NCBI GenBank assembly: GCA_052389435.1
Contig: JBQTIB010000014.1
Span: 105,527-169,526 of the forward strand
Direction of reading: 5' to 3'
From: JBQTKD01 sp052389435
GTDB lineage: Bacteria > Actinomycetota > Actinomycetes > Sporichthyales > Sporichthyaceae
Length of the DNA stretch: 64,000 bases
A program made the position numbers and the translations under genes. Shown piece by piece: positions 26,751-34,088 of the stretch. Below the pieces are notes generated by a model that did not search any database, was not told where the DNA came from, and was given only the letters and a program-made list of their open reading frames with translations. The number at the start of each line of letters is the position of its first letter. Position 1 is the first letter of the stretch.

Positions 26751-27715
26751 GCGCCACCGCAAAAACCCAGGCCCCGCAGGGACCGCCGCAGGTCCACGAG
26801 CCTGCACCGCCGCACGGTGGGCGCGTGGTGGTGGCCGTCGTCCTGGCCCTGTTGGTGACGCTCACCGTGGGGACGTTCGTGTACGCCGGGACCGGCGGCG
26901 GATCGCACCCCGACGCGCACACCCCCACGTCCTCCGTCGCGATGCCCGAACTGGGCTTCGGGCACGTGCACGGACTCGGCGTCGACCCCGCCGACGGCGT
27001 GCTGTACGCCGCCTCGCACTACGGCGTCTTCCGACTGGCACCCGGCGCGGAACCCGTGCGGGTCGCGGGACGGTTTCAGGACACGATGGCGTTCACCGTC
27101 GCCGGGCCCGGCACGTTTCTGGCCTCGGGTCATCCCGACCTCGGCGAGGACCTGCCGGTGCGGCTCGGCCTGATCGAGTCGACCGACGCCGCGCAGACCT
27201 GGCGCATCCTCAGCCTGGGCGGCGCGGCGGACTTCCACGTGCTGCGAGTCGCCCACGGGCGGCTCTACGGGTACGACTCCACGAGTGGAACGCTGCTGGT
27301 GTCCCAGGACCGTCGACGCTGGGAGACGCGCGGCGTAGTCGAACTGCGGGACTTCGTCGTCGACCCCGCCGATCCCGACGTCCTGCTCGCCACCGCGGAG
27401 GATCGGCTTCTGCGCAGCGGCGACGGTGGCCGGACCTGGCAGTCGCGGGGCGGCGCACCCGCGCTGCGCCTGTTGGACTGGTCGGCAGGTCGCGGGCTCT
27501 ACGGCATCGGGCCCGACGGCGCCCTGCGGCACTCCGCCGACGGAGGCGCGACCTGGACGGAGCGCGGCCAGACAGGCGGAGCCCCCCAGGCGATGAGCGT
27601 CGCCGCCGGCGGGGACGACGGCGAACGGATCTACGTCGCGGTCGAGAGCCGAGGCGTACTGGCCAGCGGCGACGGCGGACGACGCTTCGACCTCGCACAC
27701 GAGGCGAAACCCTGA
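26747..27715 (+). CDS. BNR/Asp-box repeat protein, F510_1955-like
   Basis: A membrane-anchored or secreted beta-propeller of 322 residues. After an N-terminal helix (VVVAVVLALLVTLTVGTFVYA) it begins HVHGLGVDPADGVLYAA, the signature of F510_1955-type proteins. It carries Asp-box repeats RSGDGGRTWQSRG, HSADGGATWTERG and SGDGGRRFD. Such genes commonly accompany DUF305 and copper genes; enzymatic activity is unproven. The GTG start at 26747 overlaps the stop of the 36-codon ORF. Confidence 0.82.
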   Translation: MSATAKTQAPQGPPQVHEPAPPHGGRVVVAVVLALLVTLTVGTFVYAGTGGGSHPDAHTPTSSVAMPELGFGHVHGLGVDPADGVLYAASHYGVFRLAPGAEPVRVAGRFQDTMAFTVAGPGTFLASGHPDLGEDLPVRLGLIESTDAAQTWRILSLGGAADFHVLRVAHGRLYGYDSTSGTLLVSQDRRRWETRGVVELRDFVVDPADPDVLLATAEDRLLRSGDGGRTWQSRGGAPALRLLDWSAGRGLYGIGPDGALRHSADGGATWTERGQTGGAPQAMSVAAGGDDGERIYVAVESRGVLASGDGGRRFDLAHEAKP

Positions 27716-27769
27716 CCTTCGCGTCGATCCCTTGCCGTCCTCAGAGTTTCTTGAGCATCCGTCAGTTCC

Positions 27770-27785
27770 TTTGCCGGTAGGCAAA
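27770..27785. promoter_or_regulatory. Inverted repeat upstream of cupredoxin gene
   Basis: TTTGCC-GGTA-GGCAAA, a 6-base perfect dyad 55 bases after the BNR gene and 100 bases before the cupredoxin start. It could be an operator or a weak hairpin. Confidence 0.35.
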
Positions 27786-27885
27786 TACTCGCGTCCAAGA
27801 ACATCACGATCCAGTGGCGGTTCGACCGAGGTCGAGCGGCTACCGGCGTCGACCCGACACCATCGAGGGCATGGAGTTGCAATCA

Positions 27886-28473
27886 ATGACGACCCGTCAG
27901 GTGAGCCGCCGCGGCCTGCTGCGCGGCGCGGTCGGATTCGCGGCGGGAGCGGTGCTGACCGGCTGTGGCGCCGCCGCCGACCCCCCGGTCGCCGTGGAGG
28001 TGCCGAGCGTCCCGCAGAGTCCAGTATCGCCCCTGCCCACGCAGTCCGTCACACCGTTTCCGCGGACGGTCTCCACCCCGTCGCCGGTCGTGACGTTGAC
28101 GATCCGGGACGGCGACTTCGGGCCCGAGGTCCTGCGGGTCGCGCCCGGGACGACCATCCGCCTGGTGAACGTCGGAAGCGCGGAGCACAGCCTGGCACCG
28201 GCCGAGTTCGAGGAGCACAACATCCGCAGCGGCGACGTCCCGCCGGGAAACGCCCGGCACGTAACGGCGCCGGACACCCCCGGCGAGTACAGGTTCGTGT
28301 GTGCGGACCACCCCGGCGTCGCCGGGGAGACCGGCAGCATCGTGGTCACCACCGATCCCGCCGCCCTCGCCGGCGTCGAGACGGCCGCGCCCGAGGCGAG
28401 TGGCCCGCCGGAGTTCTCCGCCACCGTCTCGCCGTCGCCGAGTCCCACCGCCGGGGGTGGGGCCCATCCGTGA
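27886..28473 (+). CDS. Tat-exported cupredoxin-domain lipoprotein
   Basis: A blue-copper-like protein. The twin-arginine signal SRRGLLRGAVGFAAGAVLTGC ends in a lipobox Cys. A Pro/Ser/Thr linker leads to a single cupredoxin domain: ligands His in AEHSLAP, Cys and His in FVCADHPGVAG. The usual axial Met after the second His is Val here, which would alter copper geometry. A Ser/Pro tail follows. ATG at 27886 was chosen for GGAG nine bases upstream and because the Tat motif then lies at the N-terminus; ATG 27871 is possible. Confidence 0.82.
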   Translation: MTTRQVSRRGLLRGAVGFAAGAVLTGCGAAADPPVAVEVPSVPQSPVSPLPTQSVTPFPRTVSTPSPVVTLTIRDGDFGPEVLRVAPGTTIRLVNVGSAEHSLAPAEFEEHNIRSGDVPPGNARHVTAPDTPGEYRFVCADHPGVAGETGSIVVTTDPAALAGVETAAPEASGPPEFSATVSPSPSPTAGGGAHP

Positions 28474-28546
28474 GGTACGCGAACGGGTGCGGGCACCGCA
28501 CCGATTCGAGACTTGTCGAGAGCGAACGTGAAGGTGGGATCCAAGC

Positions 28547-30496
28547 ATGACGGAATCTGAAGGTTTGCCGCCGGCCGCCGGCGCAGGCGCTGTCGAAGGC
28601 AGGCGGGGAAGGTCCGGCCGCAAGGCGGCCGTGGTGGGCGGGGTGGCCCTTCTGCTGATCGTGGCGGGTGCCGCGGCCTCGCCGTTGGCCTCGGGCGCGA
28701 CGGTGAACCTGTCGGCCAACAGGGACATGGCCTCGAAGTACCTGAGCGCGGACGCGGTCAAGGACCTCGCGTTCACCGTCACCGGCGACAGGCTGGACGA
28801 CGTCGAGCTGACCTGGGACGGCGCTCCCGTCGAGGGAGCCCGCGAGGGCGACGCCCTCGTCTTCCGCCCGGTCGACGTGGGCGAGGGCAAGCACTCCTTC
28901 ACCGCCTCGACCAAGGGCCGCTTCGGTCGCAGCGCGTCCAAGACCCAGGCCTTCGAGCTCGACACGGTCGCCCCGATCGTGGCGGTCGACAAGCAGGAGA
29001 ACGTCGCAGCCGACGGCCCGTTCACCCTCACCGGATCCATCGAGGGCGCGCAGACGGTGAAGGTCGACGACAGGGACGTCGCCCTCGACGGCGGCCGGTT
29101 CAAGGTCGACTACGCCAAGGCCCCGCTCGCGGTGAAGGTCTGGGCGCAGGACGCGGCCGGCAACGTCACCGAACAGGCCGTCTCGATCGGTTCGAACGTC
29201 CCCGGCGTACGCGCGGCGCACGTCACCGCGTTCGGCTGGGCGTCGGACAAGGTGCGCGAACCGATCCTCGCGCTGATCAAGGAGAAGAAGCTCGACACCG
29301 TCCAACTCGACATCAAGGACGAGGACGGCATCGTCGGCTACCTCTCCGAGGTCCCGCTCGCGAAACAGGCCGGCACCGCCCTGGACCGGTACAAGGCCAA
29401 GGAGGCGCTGGAGGAGATCCACGCCCTCGGCGCGCGCGTGACCGGGCGCATCGTGGCCTTCCGCGACCCGCGGCTGGGCAAGTGGGCGCAGCAGAACGGC
29501 AAGATGGACATGCTCATCCAGAACACCTCCGGTGGGCCCTACAGCGCCGGCAACTACGGCGTGGCCGCGTTCACCAACTTCGCGAACCCGGAGGTGGTCG
29601 AGTACAACGCCGCGCTGGGCGAGGAAGCGGCCAAGCTCGGCTTCGACGAGATCATGTACGACTACATCCGCAAGCCGGAGAACCAAGGACAGATCTACAA
29701 GGGCATCGGCGAGCGCACCCCCTCGGAGGCGATCGTCGACTTCCTGAAGGTCGCCACCCCGCGCATCCGCGCCAACGGCGCGCTCGTGGGCGCCGCGGTC
29801 TACGGCATCGCCGCCTTCACCCCGGAACTCGTCGCGCAGAACGTTCCGGAGATGGCCAAGCACCTGGACTTCGTCTCCCCGATGGTCTACCCCTCGCACT
29901 GGGGCAAGGGCGAGTACGACGTCGACTTCCCCAACGGTCAGCCCTACGACATCGTCAAGCGCTCGCTCATGGACTTCAACCGCCTCGTGCTCGGCACCAA
30001 GGCCATCGTCGTCCCATGGCTGCAGGCCTTCACCCTCGGTCCCCCGACCTACACACCCAAGCAGTTGGCCGACCAGATCCGGGCCGCCAAGGACGTGGGC
30101 ATCAACAGCTACTTCCTCTGGCACGCCGGGTCCAAGTACGCCGACCTCGCCGGACCGGCCCTGGAGGCCCGCGACGCCGCCGGCAACGCGCCGAGCGAAC
30201 TCGTCTACTCGATCAACAAGCCGGGCAACTTCTCCGAAGGCACCAAGGACGCGGTGAGGGCCAAGCAGTTCATCGACGCCTACCTCGCGTGGAAGGACGG
30301 CGGCAAGCAGGGCCTGTTCGCGAACCCGCTCGAGCAGGCCGCCGCGGGCACCGACACGACCGGCACCGTGCCGGGCACCCCGACCGCACCGGCCACCCCG
30401 ACCGCGCCGCCCGCCGGCCACGCCCCCACCGCCGGTCATGTCCCGGCCGCGCCGACCACTCCCGCACCGTCGGCCCCGGCGGTGGCCAAGCCGTAA
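28547..30496 (+). CDS. Putative glycoside hydrolase (DUF4015-like TIM barrel)
   Basis: A membrane-anchored or secreted 649-residue protein. A signal-anchor helix (AAVVGGVALLLIVAGAAAS) is followed by an Ig-like beta domain (about 65-215). A TIM barrel related to DUF4015/GH13-like hydrolases comes next, with DTVQLDIKDEDG, DEIMYDYIRKPE and DFVSPMVYPSHW, where the Asp/Glu residues are candidate catalysts. A Thr/Pro/Ala-rich tail ends it. The substrate is unknown. A strong hairpin follows at 30547. Confidence 0.85.
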   Translation: MTESEGLPPAAGAGAVEGRRGRSGRKAAVVGGVALLLIVAGAAASPLASGATVNLSANRDMASKYLSADAVKDLAFTVTGDRLDDVELTWDGAPVEGAREGDALVFRPVDVGEGKHSFTASTKGRFGRSASKTQAFELDTVAPIVAVDKQENVAADGPFTLTGSIEGAQTVKVDDRDVALDGGRFKVDYAKAPLAVKVWAQDAAGNVTEQAVSIGSNVPGVRAAHVTAFGWASDKVREPILALIKEKKLDTVQLDIKDEDGIVGYLSEVPLAKQAGTALDRYKAKEALEEIHALGARVTGRIVAFRDPRLGKWAQQNGKMDMLIQNTSGGPYSAGNYGVAAFTNFANPEVVEYNAALGEEAAKLGFDEIMYDYIRKPENQGQIYKGIGERTPSEAIVDFLKVATPRIRANGALVGAAVYGIAAFTPELVAQNVPEMAKHLDFVSPMVYPSHWGKGEYDVDFPNGQPYDIVKRSLMDFNRLVLGTKAIVVPWLQAFTLGPPTYTPKQLADQIRAAKDVGINSYFLWHAGSKYADLAGPALEARDAAGNAPSELVYSINKPGNFSEGTKDAVRAKQFIDAYLAWKDGGKQGLFANPLEQAAAGTDTTGTVPGTPTAPATPTAPPAGHAPTAGHVPAAPTTPAPSAPAVAKP

Positions 30497-30546
30497 TCCC
30501 CGTGGTCGACGGGCTCTATCGCCCGTAGGGAAGCCCCCGGCGCGTC

Positions 30547-30577
30547 GGAGCGCGCCTCGTCGGTCGAGGCGCGCTCC
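30547..30577 (+). terminator. Terminator-like stem-loop, possibly bidirectional
   Basis: GGAGCGCGCCTC, a 7-base loop, then GAGGCGCGCTCC: a perfect 12-base stem between the convergent ends of the DUF4015 gene and the small Arg/Tyr-rich gene. There is no U tract. It probably serves both strands. Confidence 0.75.
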
Positions 30578-30584
30578 GGGGTGG

Positions 30585-30767
30585 TCACCAGGTGTGGGTG
30601 TCGGTGCGGTAGCCGTACCCGTACCCGTAGTCGTACCAGTCGTCGTGGTGCCCGTGCCGCCTGCTTCCCCCGTACCGGCGTCGCCGGCCACCGTAGGAGC
30701 GGCGCCAACGGCGTCCGTGCCTGTGGTCGCCACCGACCGTGGGAATGGAGAAGATACTCCGAGTCAT
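30585..30767 (-). CDS. 60-residue Arg/Gly/Tyr/His-rich protein with IFSIPTVG leader
   Basis: It begins MTRSIFSIPTVGGDHRHG and continues as a basic low-complexity body (RRRRYGGSRRHGHHDD, YGYGYGYRTDTHTW). The leader is nearly the same as in the protein at 32083. AAGGGG precedes ATG at 30767. I do not recognise a family. The His and Tyr content suggests metal or nucleic acid binding, but this is inference. It is convergent with the DUF4015 gene across a shared hairpin. Confidence 0.6.
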   Translation of the reverse strand: MTRSIFSIPTVGGDHRHGRRWRRSYGGRRRRYGGSRRHGHHDDWYDYGYGYGYRTDTHTW

Positions 30768-31171
30768 CGTGGTACCCCTTTCCTGTAGCCCCCGAGTCCG
30801 GCTTTTCCGGACGTCGTGGGGCCCGTCTGTGGAAGCCCTCGAAAGGCGCGTTCTCCTATCTCTGCCAAGCCGGCTGGGCCGACGATCGGCGGGGAGTTGA
30901 AACGCGCCGAGGGAGGACGAATGGAACCGCAATCTCTTTTGGAATAGATTTTTAGGCGCGCCAATAGAATTCACGGCGCGACAGCGCACTATTGGAATCC
31001 CGGTGACTCCGCCAGTCGAGAGATGGACAATGCGCCTGTCCCTCGGCGCCGCTAACGGCGAGTTGCCTCCGGGCCGATATCCGAGAATCGTTCGGAATAG
31101 ATATCGGAAATAAATTCGGGATACGCTTCGCGGTGGATGTCCTTCTGGGTGCAGACAAACCGCCGGTACCG
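30768..31171. other. Intergenic, locally less GC-rich, no gene seen
   Basis: The upstream region of the small gene at 30767. It is visibly richer in A+T than its surroundings (for example around 30940-30970 and 31080-31120), as expected for promoters. No open frame with family resemblance was found. Confidence 0.5.
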
Positions 31172-31642
31172 CTAGCGACGACAGATGCAGTCTCGGACCA
31201 GTCGTTCGATTCCGGCGACAGGACGCGGAGCCTCGACGGCATGGTGCACCGGGCCGACCGCCTGGCCCACGCAACGAGCCCGCACCTCGACCAACCGCGA
31301 CTCGGAGTTCGGGATCTGCGCGTGCCCGCCCTGCGCGGTGGCCGCGTAGGTCGGAGCGGGCCCGCACCGCGTTTCCTCGGCTGTGTCGAAGTGCGGATCG
31401 GTGGCTTCCGCGGCGGTACCGACGGCGTGCGCCTCTCGGATGCCGTCGCCGCTGTGACCTGCGGGTTCGTCGATTCGATCGACGAAGGTAGACGCTGGGT
31501 GACTGTGCGCGGCCGGTTGCGAACTGCTCGCGGCGTGACTCGGGGCGATCAACGCGAGCACGGCGAACACCGCGGCGAGCAGAATTCCTGCGGGTTGTGG
31601 CACGACACCGCACGCTGTTCGGAAGGCGCGAGCCAGGCTCAT
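31172..31642 (-). CDS. Small secreted His/Ala-rich protein ending DCICRR
   Basis: The signal peptide (GILLAAVFAVLALIAPSHAAS) is followed by a His-, Ala- and Glu-rich body and the end LVRDCICRR. It shares layout and C-terminal DC-x-x-RR with the protein at 36824 (ending LTRDCVSRR), so the two are paralogues. GGGAG precedes ATG at 31642 by nine bases; a much longer frame to 31927 lacks a plausible signal. The paired Cys and His residues would suit metal binding, but no activity is known. Confidence 0.62.
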   Translation of the reverse strand: MSLARAFRTACGVVPQPAGILLAAVFAVLALIAPSHAASSSQPAAHSHPASTFVDRIDEPAGHSGDGIREAHAVGTAAEATDPHFDTAEETRCGPAPTYAATAQGGHAQIPNSESRLVEVRARCVGQAVGPVHHAVEAPRPVAGIERLVRDCICRR

Positions 31643-32082
31643 GGGCGCGGCTCCCTTCGGGTTCCTCGGACTAGGAATCTCGGCCGTCCGACTGCCGTCA
31701 AGGGGAAGATCAAGACGGGCTAGTGGCGCGGCAACGGTAGCGCGAGATCGGTAGCCGGGGACAGCCACTGCGTGCATCCTTTGCCCTATCGCAGAGTCAA
31801 GGGAACGTGGTCCCCACGGTTGGTCCACCCGATGGTGTGGTGCCTCCACCGCAAAGCGAGTTGCCACAACCGTGTCCGTCTCGGTCGGCGGCGTCGCCCG
31901 GTGCCGATGACATTTGTCATCGCCCACGTCGTGCGTCTACGAATTTCCCGTGAATCCTCGTACCCGATATGCGTCGCCTGCGAGGAAATGCGCTCGCACC
32001 CATTGTTTCGATGATCAACACGGTGCATGCTTTCAGTGCCAAGCCCGCCATTGGGGGATGTGCATTCTTGAGGAGGACAGAA
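31643..32082. other. Intergenic region with a palindrome, no gene seen
   Basis: This holds the divergent upstream regions of the genes at 31172 and 32083. The only structure noted is ATGACA-TT-TGTCAT at 31907-31920, a likely protein-binding dyad. Frames here show no family resemblance. Confidence 0.5.
31907..31920. promoter_or_regulatory. Palindrome ATGACA-TT-TGTCAT
   Basis: Perfect 6-base arms around two bases, in the promoter region of the two divergent small His-rich proteins. The regulator is unknown. Confidence 0.4.
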
Positions 32083-32256
32083 GTGAAGACAATTTTCTCC
32101 ATGCCGACTGTCGGCGCTCGCCACGAGCGCAAGAACAGGTTCTACGGCCACGAGTACCACGGTCACACACCCCGCGACCATGGCATTTACCGCAAGCGGC
32201 GTGGCCGGAAGTTCACCCAGCGCCACGAGTGCCACTCGGACCACGACAGCTGCTGA
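32083..32256 (+). CDS. 57-residue His-rich basic protein with IFSMPTVG leader
   Basis: It begins (V/M)KTIFSMPTVGARHERK, sharing IFSxPTVG with the protein at 30585. The body is rich in His and Arg and ends FTQRHECHSDHDSC, with two Cys and four His in the last dozen residues, a plausible metal site. GTG at 32083 has a strong AGGAGG six bases upstream, so translation is credible. No family recognised. It could be a small metal chaperone, a metallothionein-like protein or a modified peptide precursor. Confidence 0.65.
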   Translation: MKTIFSMPTVGARHERKNRFYGHEYHGHTPRDHGIYRKRRGRKFTQRHECHSDHDSC

Positions 32257-32438
32257 CAGGCACTGCAACACGGGCAGCGGCCCTCCGGCGACGCGGTTGC
32301 GTCGACCCGGTAGGGCCGCCGTCCCAATCCCGACTGATCCTGACGCCTCGTCAGACAGGACGAGCCATCGCGCCAGAGCGAGGCGGTCCTAGGCACCGCG
32401 TGTAGCAGTCGCGTGACGGGGGTGCTGCCCCTCCGCGG

Positions 32439-34088
32439 TCAGGCGTGCGCGCGCGGCGGGCGGCGCCGAGCCGACAACAGCGGAAGCAGCCCCGCGCCCG
32501 CGACGATCGCCGCTTCGGGCCACTGGCCCACGCGGGAGGCGAGAGTGCGCGTGGAGCGCAGGTCGACCGTCTCCACGAGCGTCTGCGTCTGCCAGGTGCC
32601 CGTGCGGGAGACGACCTCGCCGCCGGGGGAGACCACGGCGCTGATGCCGGAGGTCGTGGCCACGGCGACCGCGCGGTCGTTCTCGACGGCGCGCAGTCGC
32701 GCCATCGCCAGCTGCTGCAGCGTCTCTCCGACCTGGCCGTCGCGCATATAGGAGGCGTTGTTGGACTGCACGACCAGCAGGTTGGCCCCGGCTCGGACGG
32801 CGTCGGTGGCCTCGTCGTCGTAGGCGACCTCGTAGCAGATGATGTCGCCGATGCGGACCCGGCCGGCGTCGATTACCTGCGGGCCCGTCCCGGGGACGAA
32901 GTCGCGACTGACCCGCGTCAGGTCGCCGACCTCCCCGAGCAGCGAGCGCCAGGGGACGTACTCCCCGAAGGGCACCAGGTGGCGCTTGACGTAGCGTGCC
33001 CCGGGCGTAGCCCCGCCGCGCCCGTCCGGAACCCACAGCTGCCCGACGTTGCGGGCACGACGGCCACCGTCGGCGTCGACGATCGCCCCCACCAGAATCG
33101 GGCGCTCGATCGCGGTCAGCGCCTGTCCGAGCAGGTCCCGCACGAGTGCGCTGTCCGCGGGGTCGACGTCGGTGGAGTTCTCCGGCCACACCACGAGGTC
33201 CGGTGCCGGGACGCCACCGGCCCTTACCCGCGCCGCGAGAGCGACGGTGGCCTCGACGTGGTTGCGGGTCACCTGCGCGGCCCGCTTCGGTTCCGCGAGG
33301 TCGCGCGACCGGGGGACGTTGCCCTGCACGACCGCAACGACCGCCCGATCGGCGACGCCGGGCGGATGGACGACGACGGCGGCCGCGGCGGCCCGCGCGG
33401 AATCGCCGAGCAGGACCAGGGCGGCCGCCGCGGCGACGGATGCCGCGCCGCGGCGTGCCGCCAAGCGAGGCGCCGGGGCCGCCGCGACGCGCAGCACCGC
33501 CAGCGCCAGCGCGGTGCCGACCAGCGCGACGAGAAAGCCGAGCAGGGGTATGCCCCCGAGCGCCACCCACCCTGCCGTTGGCGCATCGGCCTGGCTGAAC
33601 CCCAGTCGACCCCACGGGAACCCGCCGAGGGGCTGCCGGGCCCGAACCGCCTCCAACGCCACCCACGCGGCGGGCAGCGCGAGCAGGCGGGCGCGGCGGC
33701 GCAGCAACGGAATCAGCGCGGCGCCCAGTCCCGCGAAGAACAGCGCCTGCAACGCCGTCAGCACGAGCCAGGCGGCCCAGCCCAGGTTGACCAGCCAGGT
33801 CAGCAGGACGCCGAAGAACACCGTGCCGAACAGCATCCCCAGCGCGGCGCCGGTTCGCGGCCGAGAGCCGGCGACTGCGACGATCAACCCGGCGGGGCCG
33901 GCCGGAGCGAGGAACCACAGGTCCCACGGCGGGAACGCGGCGGCCATGGCGAGTGCGGCGCCGACGACCACCGCGGCGCGGGCCCTACCCGAGCGGAGCA
34001 GTGGACCGGGGCGGGGGACCGCGCCGTAGCGAGCCCGCGGGATGCGACCGAAGGGGGAGGCGTCCGAACCGAGGTGACGAACCGTCAC
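32439..34088 (-). CDS. lnt: Apolipoprotein N-acyltransferase
   Basis: Adds the third acyl chain to lipoproteins. The N-terminal half has about six to seven membrane helices (PPWDLWFLAPAGPAGLIVAVAG, TWLVNLGWAAWLVL). The C-terminal half is a nitrilase fold with catalytic Glu in VVWPENSTD, Lys in YVKRHLVPFGEYVP and Cys in GDIICYEVAYDD. GTG at 34088 overlaps the stop of the TgpA-like gene (GTGA). The E. coli homologue was first found as cutE, a copper-sensitivity gene. Here a perfect CsoR-type operator lies 48 bases upstream of the start. Confidence 0.93.
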   Translation of the reverse strand: MTVRHLGSDASPFGRIPRARYGAVPRPGPLLRSGRARAAVVVGAALAMAAAFPPWDLWFLAPAGPAGLIVAVAGSRPRTGAALGMLFGTVFFGVLLTWLVNLGWAAWLVLTALQALFFAGLGAALIPLLRRRARLLALPAAWVALEAVRARQPLGGFPWGRLGFSQADAPTAGWVALGGIPLLGFLVALVGTALALAVLRVAAAPAPRLAARRGAASVAAAAALVLLGDSARAAAAAVVVHPPGVADRAVVAVVQGNVPRSRDLAEPKRAAQVTRNHVEATVALAARVRAGGVPAPDLVVWPENSTDVDPADSALVRDLLGQALTAIERPILVGAIVDADGGRRARNVGQLWVPDGRGGATPGARYVKRHLVPFGEYVPWRSLLGEVGDLTRVSRDFVPGTGPQVIDAGRVRIGDIICYEVAYDDEATDAVRAGANLLVVQSNNASYMRDGQVGETLQQLAMARLRAVENDRAVAVATTSGISAVVSPGGEVVSRTGTWQTQTLVETVDLRSTRTLASRVGQWPEAAIVAGAGLLPLLSARRRPPRAHA

